Positions 33,745 to 43,995 of a stretch of 64,000 bases of DNA are shown one piece after another. The notes beneath the pieces are model-generated. The model made no database searches, was not told the DNA's origin, and was given only the letters and a program-made list of their open reading frames with translations. The first letter of the stretch is position 1; each line of letters opens with the position of its first letter. Where the stretch lies: assembly GCA_009829735.1 (NCBI GenBank), contig CM020619.1, forward strand, positions 6,588,083-6,652,082, in the 5' to 3' direction. This DNA is from Pyropia yezoensis (taxonomy: Eukaryota; Rhodophyta; Bangiophyceae; Bangiales; Bangiaceae). The position numbers were made by a program, and so were the translations under genes.

Positions 33745-36700
33745 CGTCGAGTCCTCCACGGCCAGCACCCCCCCCCTCTTCTTCCCCCCCCCCCCCCCCC
33801 CCTCCGGCGGCGCCCCCCCCCCCCCCCGGGACGGGGCGACAAACAGGTCCCGGGGCAGCGGCGGCACGGGCGGCAGGTCGACCAGCTCCCACACCCGCCC
33901 CGCCCGGAGGCGCCCCAGGATGCCCATCCCCCGCCGCGCCACCGCCCGCAGCCGCACGGTGGCGCTCCCCCCCGCGTCGTCGGCGGCCACCGCCGCCGCC
34001 GCGGCGGCGGGCGCCTCGGTCGCGTCGGTGGCCATGGCGGTGGCGGACAGCAGCCATTCCGCGACCGCCGCGTAGTCGGTGGTGGCGAGTAGCCGCTCCA
34101 GCACGTACCGCAGGTACCGCGTCGCGTCCACGTAGCCGGCGGCCGCGTCGGCGGCCGCGTCGGGGTGGTTGGCGATGGTCCACACCACCACGGGGAGGAG
34201 GGACTCGGGGAGGAGGCGGAGGAGGCGGTCGTCGGGCGTGGGGGGGGGGGGGGGGGGGGGACGCCCCGGCCGTTGCCGCCGTCGACGGCGTGCCGCCGCC
34301 ACCGCCACCGCCACCGCCACCGCCACCGCCACCCCCACCACCACCGCCACCGCCACCGCCGACACCGCCGCCGTCACCGCCGCCGGCAGCGGCCGCCACG
34401 GCAGCGTCCCCCCCCCCAACCCCCTCCCCCCCCCCCCCCCCGCCGCCGCCGCTGCCGCCTCTGCCACCGCCGCGGCACGCGCGGCAAGCGCCGCGGCCCG
34501 CCGCCGAGCAACGACCCCCCCCAGGACCCCCCGCAGGGCGGCCGCGTTGGCCCCGTCCGGGTCGACGGCCCCCAACACGAGCGCCGCCGCCCACCGGTAG
34601 GGGAGCCCCTTGGCGGCCACCCCCCGCCCAATCTTGGCCACCACCCCCGCCCGCACGTCGGGCAGCACGTCCTGCACGCCAACCGCGACGGCGAGGTAGG
34701 CGGCCGCCGACAGGCGGGCGTGGAAGCGGGGCGTCCGCGCCAGCCGCAGCACCCCCGCCGCCGCCGCCAGCCGCACCCGCCCGCACGCCGCGTCGGTGTA
34801 GGCGGGGGGGGTGGTGGCGGCGGCGGCGGCCGCGGCGGCCGCCGCGTCGGCCGCGTCGGCCGCCGCCCCGTCGGGGGGGGGGGGGGGGTGGCGGTGAAAG
34901 ACGTCGCCCGCGCGGGACAGGGCGCCCAGGAGGAGGTCGTAGAGCGCGTCAATGGTGGCGCCGTCGGCGGCAGAGAGGGTGCCGCCGCCGTTGGGCGGGG
35001 GGGGGCGCCGCCGCTTGGCGCCCGCCGACAACCCCCCGGCGCCGGCGCCGACGCCACCGCCGCCGGCGACGGGCCGCCCAGACGGGGGGCGCGGGCGCTT
35101 GCGCGGGGGTCCTCCCCCCGTCGCCGCCCTGACCGACTCGGCGTCGGACCCCCCCCCCCCCAGCGGGGCGCTGTCGTCGGCCATCCCCCCCCCCACCCGC
35201 CCCTCCCCCCCCTCCCCCCCACCGCTGGCCACCGACGGCTCCCCCCCACCCCCGCCGGCAACGCCGCCGCCGCCGCCGCCGCCGCCGCCGTCCCCCCGCC
35301 CCAGCCGCCCGTACAGCACCTCATTGACGAGCGCCCGAAAGGCGGCGGTCGCAACCGCCGCCTCCACCGCCGCCTGCCACGCGTCAAACGCTGCCGCCGC
35401 TGGGGGCGGCAGCGGCGGCGGTGGCCGCCGCCGCCGCCGCCGCCGCCCCCGCCGCTGCCGCCGCGTCGACCACTCCTCATCGTTGTCGTCAAGCAGGCCG
35501 CTGCTGGCGGCGTCTGACGATGCCGACGCCGACGCCGACGCCGACGCGGACGACCAGCCGCCGTCGCTGCCGCTGCCCTCCGTGTCACTGTCGGCACCAC
35601 TGTCCGCGGGGGTGGTCGCCCCCGCACCGTCGTCGGTGGCGGCGGCGGCGGCGGCGGCGGGGGGAGGGGCGGCCGCACGCGCAGCGTCGCGCGTCGACGC
35701 TGCCGCGGCGGCCCGCCGCAAGCCCGCCCGCGTCGGCCGCCCCCCCCCCGCCAGTGGCAACGGCGACGGCAGCGGCGGTGGCGCAGCCGACCCGGCCACG
35801 TCCCGTCGACCGGCACGCTGCCGGCGGCGGCTCTGGGGGCGGCGGCCGCGGCTGCGGCGGCGGCCGTCGTCCCCCCCTTGCGCCCCCCCAGCCCCCCCCC
35901 CCCCTTCCCCCCCCACCTCTCCTCTCCCCTCCGCGGCGGCGGCGGCGGCGGCCGCCCACCCCGCCGTCGCCGCCTCCCGCGCGCGGGCCACCGCAGCGGC
36001 GCCACCCCCCCCCCCAAGGAGGCGGCGGAGCCCCCCCCCACCCCCCCCGCCACCCGCGCGTAGGCGGCCGGGACGCCCTTGGCCAGCACCGCCGCCGCGG
36101 CGGCGGGCCCCACCGCCGCGTCCAGCCGGCCGCTCGCCGCGGCGGCGGCCACCCCCGCGGCGACCGCGTCGGTGGCGGCGCGCCACAGCGGCAGCCGCGG
36201 GTCGTCGCCCCAGTGGGCGACCAGCGCGCCCGCCGCCGCGCGCGCGACGGCACTCTGGGTGGCGGGGGGGATGGCCGACGCGACCGCGTCGGGGGAGGAG
36301 GCCACGACAAGGGGGCGGCGGCGGCGGCGGCCGCCGCCGCCGCCAGTGGTGAGGGCGGCCGCGTCCCCCCCGGGGGACCCGCCGGCAGCAACGCCGGCCG
36401 CGGCGGGCACCACCACCCCCCCCCCGAGGGCGCCCAGCAGCGCTGTCTGCACCGCCGGCGGGTCCCCCCCGCGGGCGGCGCAGTAGGCGTCGCCCGCGGC
36501 GGCCAGCGCGGCGGCGGCGGCGAGGAAGCGGCCCGCCGCGGCGGCCGACGCCCACGGGTCGGCGGTGAGCAGGCGGGTGAGGCCGGCGGCGGCGGTGGCC
36601 AGGCTGGCCGCTTCCCCGGCCGCCACAATGCGGACCACCCGCAGGGCGGCGGCGCGCCACCAGCCGCCGCGGGGCGCCCCGGCCTGTCCACGCTCGCCAC

Positions 36701-37248
36701 TGCCGCCGCCGCTGCGGCTGCTGCGGCTGCTGCTGCTGCCGTTTCTTCTTCTGCCCCCCGCCGCCCCGCGCGAGCCGTCGGCGGGCACGGTGTCGGTGTC
36801 TGCGGCGGCGGCAAGGGCCACCGCCACGGCGGCAACGTCCCCCCCCAGCCCCGCCGACCGCGGCAGCAGCACGGACTTTACCCACCGGCCGAGGCCACCC
36901 GGCACCCCCCCGCCGCCACCGGCGCCCGCGGCGGTGCCCCCCCCCGCCGCCGCCCCCACCCGGCGGACCGCGTCGGCGGCGGCAGCCGCCGCCGCCGCCG
37001 ACGCTGCCGCCGGTGGTGTCTGCCCGCCGCGGGCCCCCCCCGCCACGTCCCCCATGGCCACCGACAGGCTCCGCAGCGCGGCCGCGTCGGGGGTGGCGGC
37101 TAGCGCAGCCACCGCCGACGCGGTGACGGCCGCGGCGGTCGCCGCCGCCGCCGCCGCCGCCCGCGACGCGCGCACCCCTCCGGCGGCGGGCGCCGCGGGG
37201 GGGGGCGGCGTCAGCGCCGCCACCAGCCTGTCGCGCGCAACGTCAACG

Positions 37249-37283
<35 letters not shown>

Positions 37284-40179
37284 TGCCGCCTCTGCCTCTG
37301 CCTCTGCCTCTGCGGCAGGCGCGGCAGCCCGGTTGGCCCGCTCCCCCGCACCGCCCCCCCCCCCCCCCCCGCTGCGGCGACCCCCCCCCCCGCCCCCGCC
37401 GAGCACCCGCGGTGGCGCCCGCCGCCGCGCCGCCGCCGCCGCCGCCCGCGCGTCGGCGAGCGCCACGACCGCCGCCCGCACCCGCGCGCGGGAGCGGAGG
37501 GCGGGCACCAGCGCGGCGGTCGCCGCCTCGCCGAGGCTCCCCACCCCCCGCACCACCGCCAGCGCGGCGGCGGTGGCAGCCGCGGCGGCGGCGGCGGCGG
37601 CGGCGCCACCCCCACCGCCGCCACCCCCACCCCCGTCGCCACCGCCGCTGCCCCCGTAGTCACCGTCGACACTGGAAGCAGCCGCCCCCGCGTCGGCGGT
37701 GAGGGGGGTGGTGGTGGCCGTAGCGGCGGCAGCAGCGGTGGCGGCGGCAGCCGCCGACGCCGCGGCGCCGGTACGGGAGAGGAGGAGCGACTCGGCGGCG
37801 GCGGCGGCGGCGGCGTCGCCGGCGCCCACGAGCGTGGGGTGGGCGGCGAGGAGGGCGTCGGGGATCCACGCCACCCGCGCGGGGAGGGGGGCGTACGCCC
37901 CCGACCGGGCGGCGGCGGCCAAGGAGAGGCCGTCGGTCGGCCACGCCCCGCCACGTCCGTCGCTGTCGCCGTTGACGTTGTCGTCGTCGTCCCTACCACC
38001 GCCTCTGCCGCTGCTGCAACCGCCTTCGCTGCTGGCGCCGTCCGCAGCGGGTCCGCCAGCGACGCCAGCCGCCGCCGTGCGGCGGCGGCGGCGCCTCTGG
38101 CGGGCGGCGGCGGCGGCGGCAGCGGCGGTGGCCGCGGTGGCCACCCCCGCCCCCACCGCGAGAGTGTACTCGGCCGCCAGCACCTCCACCGCCGCCGCCC
38201 GCACCGCCAGCTGCCGGTCCGTTACGCGGCCGGCGACGCCGCGGAGGACCGCCGCGGGCACCCCGCGGCCGGCCCAGGACGCGACGGCGGCCAGCACCGC
38301 CAGCCGCGTCGCCTCGTGCGTGTCGTACAGCCGCGACGTGATGGCGGCCACCAGCTCCCCGCGCCACGCCTCGCGGCCGGGGACGGTGCCGCGCCCACCA
38401 CCGCCGTCGGCCATGCCGCCGCCGCCACCGCCACCGCCACCGCCGTCGTCCTCGTCACCGTCGTGGTCGCTGCCGTGCCCGTCGTCGCCGTCTTCAGCGT
38501 CATCGTCATCATCCCCGCCGAGGCGCCCCCCCCCCGCCACGGCCAGCGGCGCCAGCACCCCCACCGCCGCCACCCGCACGCCCGCGTCCACGTCACGCAG
38601 CCGGCGGAGGGCGGCCGCCCACAGCGCCGGGCACGCGGCGACGGCGGCGGCGGGCTCGGCGGCCGCCCCCACCACCGCCGCCGCCAGGCGGACCCACCGC
38701 CCCCGCGCGGCGGGGGAGGGGTGCTGGAGGGCCCCCTCCAGGGCGGGCAGCGTGTAGACGAGCGCGTCGGGGAGGGCGCGGGCGAGCGCCACCACCGCCG
38801 CCGCGGCGGTGCGGGGGGCGACGCTGCCGGCCGCTGCCGCGGCGGAGGCGGCAGCGTCCCCGTCGTCGCCACCACCGCCGCCGCCGTCGCGGTCGCGGCC
38901 GCCGTCGTGAGCGCCGTCGGCCAGGGCGGCGGCGTCGTCGTCGCCAAAGAGGGCGGCGTTGAGCAGCCCGCACAGGGGCACCGTCACCCGGTGGAGGCAG
39001 CTGCCGAGGACGCCCGCCGCCCAGTCGGCGCGCGCCGCCGCACCCGGCGAGGCACCCCCGGCGACGGCGGTGGCCAGCACCGCCACCACCGCCCACAGGT
39101 CACTGGCGGTTGGGTCGACGCCGCGGCTGCCACGCCCCCCTCCACCCTCCCCCCCCACCTCCACCACCTCCTCCTCCTCCTCCTCTTCCCTCTCCTCCTC
39201 CTCCTCCTCCTCCTCCTCATCTGCGGCACCCTCCACCAGCGCCGCCGCACACGCGGCCAGCGCCGCCGCCGCGCGCGGCGTGGTCGCGGCGCCCACCCCC
39301 CGCACGAGGGTGGCAGCGAGCTCCGCCGCCACCCCCCGTCCCGTCCCCGCGGCGGCCGCCAGCACCCGCACCGCCGCGAGCGCCTCGGCCAGCGCCAGCC
39401 GCCTCGCCGCCGCCGCCGTCGCCGCCGCCGCCGCCGCCGCCCCCCCTGCGCCACCACTGCCCAGCGGCGGCGGCGGGGCGGACAGCGCGGCGAGCGGGCG
39501 GACGGCGGCGGCCAGGACGGCGCGGAGGGTGCGGGGCGGGTAGGGCGGCTCGGGGGCGTAGACGCGGAGCACCTGCACCGCCGCCGCCGCGGCGGCGAGG
39601 CGCACCGCCGCGTCGGGGTGGGCGACGATGGCCGCCGCCGCCACCGCCGCCGCGACGGCGGGGAGGCGGGGGGGGGCGGGGGGGGCCCCCGCCGCCGCCA
39701 CCTGCGGCACCCCCGCCAGGGTGGCGGCCAGCGCCGCCAGCCGCGCCGCGAGGGTGGGGGGGGGGGGGAGGGGGGGCGTAAAGAGGGCGGCATCGAGGGG
39801 GGGGAGGGGGGTGGCTGAGGGGGGGGGGGGGGGAGGAAGGGAGGGGGGGGGGGGGGGTGCCCCCAGCGACAGTTGGGGGGGGCCAAGAGGGGGGGAGGGG
39901 GAGGGGAGAGTGGGGGGGGGGGGGCGCCCCCGTCTTGACCACCGCCGCGGCTGTCGCTGCCACCGCCGGCCGCTGTGGCAGCCGCCCCCCCCTCCGCCAC
40001 GGGTGGTGCGGGCGGGGGGGGCGCGGCGGCGCGCCGACCCGCCCGGCGGGGGCGCGCCGCCGCCGTCACTGGCGGCGCCGACGGTGGCGTTGACAGTGGC
40101 GGCGGCGGTGGCGGTGGCGGTTGCGGCAACAGCGGCGGCGACAGCGGCAGACGCGGGGGCGGCGACGGCGGCAGCAGCA

Positions 40180-40231
<52 letters not shown>

Positions 40232-40462
40232 CGCGCCCCGCCGACGGCGCTTGGGCGGGCGCCCCGCGGCAGACGCGGCGGCCGGCCGTGGCGCCGCCGC
40301 TGTCTCTGCCGCCACCGCCGCCGCCGCCGTCTCTGCCGCCACCGCCGCCGCCGCCGTCGCTGCCACCACCACCGTCGCCCCCGACGGGGACGGCGACGGG
40401 TCGCCGCGCCGCCGCCGGCGGGGCCGCGCCGCCGCTGCTGCCACCGCCGGCACCACCGGCAC

Positions 40463-40500
<38 letters not shown>

Positions 40501-40711
40501 GCGGCGACGGTGACGGTGACGGTGACGGTGACGGCGGCGGCGGCGGTGGCGGCGACGCTGCGTGGCGGCGGCCGCGGCCGCGGCCGCGGGCGGCGGCTGC
40601 CGCCCTCCCGCGGGGGGGGGGGGTGGGGGTGGTGGGGGGGGGTGGGGGGGGAGGGGCGACAGCGGCGGCCCCCGACGTGGCGGACCGCCCCCTGCGGAGG
40701 CGGGGGGGCAT
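33265..40711 (-). CDS. PDS5: cohesin-associated HEAT-repeat protein PDS5
   Basis: PDS5 binds the cohesin ring and regulates its loading, release and acetylation. The order on the minus strand follows PDS5 throughout: VLRVYAPEPPYPPRTL near 39,570-39,520, CLHRVTVPLCGLLNAALF near 39,000-38,950, DALVYTLPALEGALQHP near 38,760, SRLYDTHEATRLAVLAAV near 38,330, VAWIPDALLAAHP near 37,870, and C-terminal CGRVRLAAAAGVLRLARTP near 34,780 with LPESLLPVVVWTIANHP near 34,200. The N-terminal 250 residues or so (ATG at 40,711, MPPRLRRGR) and several linkers are Pro-, Ala- or acid-rich. At over 2,000 residues it is longer than usual PDS5 (1,200-1,600) because of these linkers. The body sits in two frames with changes near 39,800-39,930 and 36,000-36,050, both inside C/G runs; run-length error or introns are likely. 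Exact ends are uncertain, and the stop at 33,265 follows poly-Ala sequence. Confidence 0.82.
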
Positions 40712-40731
40712 ACCGCGAGCGGGCTGGGGAT

Positions 40732-40762
<31 letters not shown>

Positions 40763-41785
40763 AGTTAGAGGGGAGCGACAGCCACGAGGGAGAGGGGCAG
40801 GAGGGCGGGGGAGGAGGACGAGGGTCGGGGGGAGCACCGAGGGAGAGACGGGAAAAAAAGGGTTGGGGGAAACGGAGATGGGGGGGGTGAGGCGGTGGGA
40901 TGGGGTGTGAGCGCCACCACCGCCGCGTGACTGGCCCGCGGCCGGCCACACAGACCGCCGCCGCCAGCTGGCAGTGCTGCGGCGGACGGCCTCCGCGGAG
41001 GCGGCCGCCGCGGCTGCCGTCGGCGGGTCTCTCCGCTGCGACAGCAACGGACGCCGCGGGGGCGGTTGCGGTGGGGGGGGGGGGGGGGGGTTAGAGCGTA
41101 GGCGGGGGGGTGGACCCCCCCCGGGGGGGGGGCCCCGGGGGGGGGGGGGGGCCCCCCGCCACGCCGGGGAGGGCGTGGCGAGGGCGTGGCGGCCGACGAC
41201 AAGCGGAGGGGGGGAGGGGGGGGGGGGGAGGAGGGCAGGCCGCGGGGCGGGCAGGCGGCGGCGTGCGCCCGCCAAGCGAACAGGTTGGCGGGAAAGGGCA
41301 CGCGCGACCGGCGGCAATGCTGTTGCGGTGGGGGCGCCTCCACCCCTGGGGACGACCACGCCTCCTCACGAGTGTACAGTATGTACAGTACTTGTGAGGA
41401 ATTTTGCTTTACACTAGGGACACCGCGGCATGATCTCTGCCGTCCACCGCGCAGCGCCCGACGTTCGCGGCGCTTCACCGACTCGCTCCCCATGGCCGCG
41501 GCAGGCGTCCTTGTTGCCCCCAACGGGCTCGCTGCCCCACCCCCCCGACGACGACGACGGCCGGCGGGTGGGGGGAGCGGCCCGCCGCCCCCCTGGCCAC
41601 TCCACGCTGCCCGTTCACCCCTTCTCCCCGTGGCCCCACTGCCCGGGAGGGACCGCCGGCGCGCGACAGGGTGCCTGCTGCCCTGCCGCCCCCCCACCCG
41701 AGCTAGTGGCCGCCGGCACCGCACGCTCGGCCCGCCCTCCCCCCCGCTGCTCAAGGTGTGACGGCCGTGTCGCCGGCACGCACGC

Positions 41786-41817
<32 letters not shown>

Positions 41818-42570
41818 CTGGTGCGACGGGGGGGGGGGACGGCTCGCCGCCGCCGCGCCGCTGCCGCCGCTGCCGCCGCTGCCGCTGCTGCCGCTGCTGC
41901 TGCTGCCGCTGTCGCCGCTGCCGCCGCTGCCGCCGCTGCCGCCGCTGCCGTCACCGCCGCCGCTGCCGTCACCGCCGCCACCGTGTGTGCGTGCGTGTGT
42001 GGGAAGCAATTCCCTCTCCTTTCTTCCCGCCCCCCCAGCAGGATGGGTGGTGGGGTGGGGGTGCCAACCTGGCGTTTGGGGAGGGGGGGGGGCGGGGTGG
42101 TGGGGAGCGCTGCTGCCGCGCACGACGGCGTCCTGTTGGCAGCGTGCTGCAACGCCATCGCGCCGTAGGGGATGATGGATGGGGTGTGGGGGGTGGTGGG
42201 GTGGTGGTTGGGGGGCGGGGGGGGGGGGGTGTGAGGCCCTGCCGCCGCTGTGCAGCACCCATGGTTGGGAGACCGAGGAGGCGGGGGGAGAGGACGGGGC
42301 GTGTGGCCGCCGCCGTCTTTCGCCCGCGGCGGGCGTCGTCGCGTGCCGGCGGCGAGTACAAGAGGCGGGCTCATGGAAACGGCGGGGGGGGGGGGGGGGG
42401 CGGGTGTCGGCGACACGGCCGGGGCGGTAGCGTGGCTGGGCAACGCGCTAAGGGTACCTGTCGCACCGTTGGTGGCACTGTCCGCGGTGGTCAGCCGTCG
42501 CCGGCGGGGACGTTTGCGGCCGCTGTCGTGCCCCCCCTCTCTTTTTTCCTCGCCAACGCGGGCGGCCAGC
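40712..42570. promoter_or_regulatory. divergent spacer PDS5 / serine-protease homologue
   Basis: These 1.86 kb hold very long G runs and, at about 41,115-41,156, alternating C and G blocks (CCCCCCCCGGGG, GGCCCCGGGG, GGGCCCCCCG) able to fold on themselves. A (GCCGCT)n-like trinucleotide tract lies at about 41,850-41,980. The palindrome at 41,363-41,399 is listed separately. Open frames on both strands carry no motif. Confidence 0.4.
41363..41399. promoter_or_regulatory. imperfect palindrome with TGTACAGTATGTACAGTAC core
   Basis: The core lies at 41,373-41,391, flanked by CCTCAC on the left and GTGAGG on the right, so the whole 37 bp is an imperfect palindrome. It lies between divergent genes, 660 bp from the PDS5 ATG. 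Binding by a dimeric regulator is inference. Confidence 0.3.
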
Positions 42571-43638
42571 ATGGCCCCTCGTCCCGCGCTGCCCCGCCGG
42601 CGCCGGCCGCCGCTGGCCGCCGTAGCCGCCGCGGTCGCGGTGGCCACCGCGGCACTCTTTGGGGCGTGCCCGCCGGTGGCGGCCGGCGGGCGGACAGCCG
42701 GCGGGCGCCCCGGTCCCCCCCCCCTCGCCGCCCAGGCGCTGGTGGTCGGCTCGGCGTCCCGAAAGAACGCGCTCCCCCCCCTGCCTGGCGCCACCCAACA
42801 CCGGCGGCCGCGCATTGTGGGCGGCCGCACCCTCAACGCCACCGCCACCGACTCGCCGGCACCCTTCCTGGCCAAGCTCTTCACGCCCACCGGGGGATAC
42901 TACTGCGGGGGCACCCTCATCTCGCCGCGGCACGTGCTGACCCGCGCGGGCTGTGACGTCTTTCCCGGGGATCTGGTGCGCGTCGGGGGGGTAAGCCTCA
43001 TCGACGGGGTGCTGTCGCGCGCGAGCGGCGTCGCCCGCCACCCGGCGTACGCGCCGCTGGGCGGCGCTAATGACCTGGCCGTCATCAAGCTGTCGACGGC
43101 CATCACAGCTGCCGCCGCCTTTGCGGCGGGCGTTACCGTCCAGCCGGCGGTCCTGGCCACCCCCTCCACCCCGCCCGCCCACGGCTACTATGTGGCGGGC
43201 TACGGGGCGGTGGACGTGGCGGGCGAGTCGTCGGGGTCGACGGCGGTCAAGCGCGGCTACCAGCCCCGCGTGGCTTGGCCTTTGTGCCGGCAGGTGCTTG
43301 ACCGGGTGGTGGTGCCCGGGCGGGGGGTGCTGCCAGTCAATGAGACGACGCAGGTGTGCACGAACCTTGGTGCCACACGCGCGGGCGCGCTGTGCGAGCG
43401 GGACGTGGGCGGGCCCATGTACCGCGTGAGCCGCGCTTCGATGGACGTCGATGGGGCCGGGGGTGTGGCGGAGGTGGGGGTGAGCGCAGCTTCCATCGGC
43501 CCGTCCCACACGTACATGTTGTATGCCGTAGCAAGCTACTGGATCGGTACGGCCGCGCAGCTGTGCCCACAGGGCCTGCCGGTGGTTGGCGTGCGAGTGG
43601 CAGCGTATACCGAGTGGCTTGCCGAGGTGATGGCTTGA
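42571..43638 (+). CDS. secreted trypsin-like (S1) serine protease homologue without catalytic His and Ser
   Basis: The ATG at 42,571 starts a 355-residue protein. A basic leader and the hydrophobic LAAVAAAVAVATAALFGA form a signal peptide or anchor (to about residue 40). The mature S1 domain starts at the classical RIVGG (residues 81-85). YYCGGTLISPRHVLTRAGC is the strand that normally carries the catalytic His in TAAHC; here the position is Gly127. Asp168 in NDLAVIKL is kept. At the active-site serine the expected GDSGGP reads RDVGGP, with Val279. So two of three triad residues are gone and the protein is most likely a non-catalytic homologue acting in binding or regulation outside the cell. 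Cys pairs around both sites are retained, so the fold should be intact. The length is normal for one S1 domain plus leader. No intron is seen. Confidence 0.88.
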   Translation: MAPRPALPRRRRPPLAAVAAAVAVATAALFGACPPVAAGGRTAGGRPGPPPLAAQALVVGSASRKNALPPLPGATQHRRPRIVGGRTLNATATDSPAPFLAKLFTPTGGYYCGGTLISPRHVLTRAGCDVFPGDLVRVGGVSLIDGVLSRASGVARHPAYAPLGGANDLAVIKLSTAITAAAAFAAGVTVQPAVLATPSTPPAHGYYVAGYGAVDVAGESSGSTAVKRGYQPRVAWPLCRQVLDRVVVPGRGVLPVNETTQVCTNLGATRAGALCERDVGGPMYRVSRASMDVDGAGGVAEVGVSAASIGPSHTYMLYAVASYWIGTAAQLCPQGLPVVGVRVAAYTEWLAEVMA

Positions 43639-43995
43639 TGGGGGAGGACAGAGAAAGCCCCCACGCAAGAGTCGCGTTGGTTGCAAAGTAAACAGTGTGA
43701 TCGTACGGCTGTGATCATCGACGTTCGATTAGACGGACCCAAAGGTCAGTAGTGGCCACGGCTCCTTCCACGCATGCTTCACTCGCTGACCTTCCTCCTC
43801 TTTCGTCTGTCCCTTAGGACACTCAGGAGCTTCCATTGGTGGCGCGAGCACTTACTCGGGCAAGACACGGACAGGGCACTACTTCCTCCTCAACTACACA
43901 ATGGTCCAGTCTTTATTCCAGTATCTTGGTGTGGTTTATAGTTTAGTTCCTGGTACACTCCTCGCTGCTCGCCGCCCCCCCCTCGGCACGGCACC
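43639..43995. other. convergent 3' spacer (protease homologue / second C2H2 gene)
   Basis: These 357 bp at moderate GC form the 3' flanks of two converging genes. No repeat or RNA gene was recognised. Confidence 0.4.

Noticed and set aside
33265-40949. Plus-strand frames opposite PDS5
   Set aside because: They are shadows of the HEAT-repeat gene; only the minus strand gives recognisable blocks.
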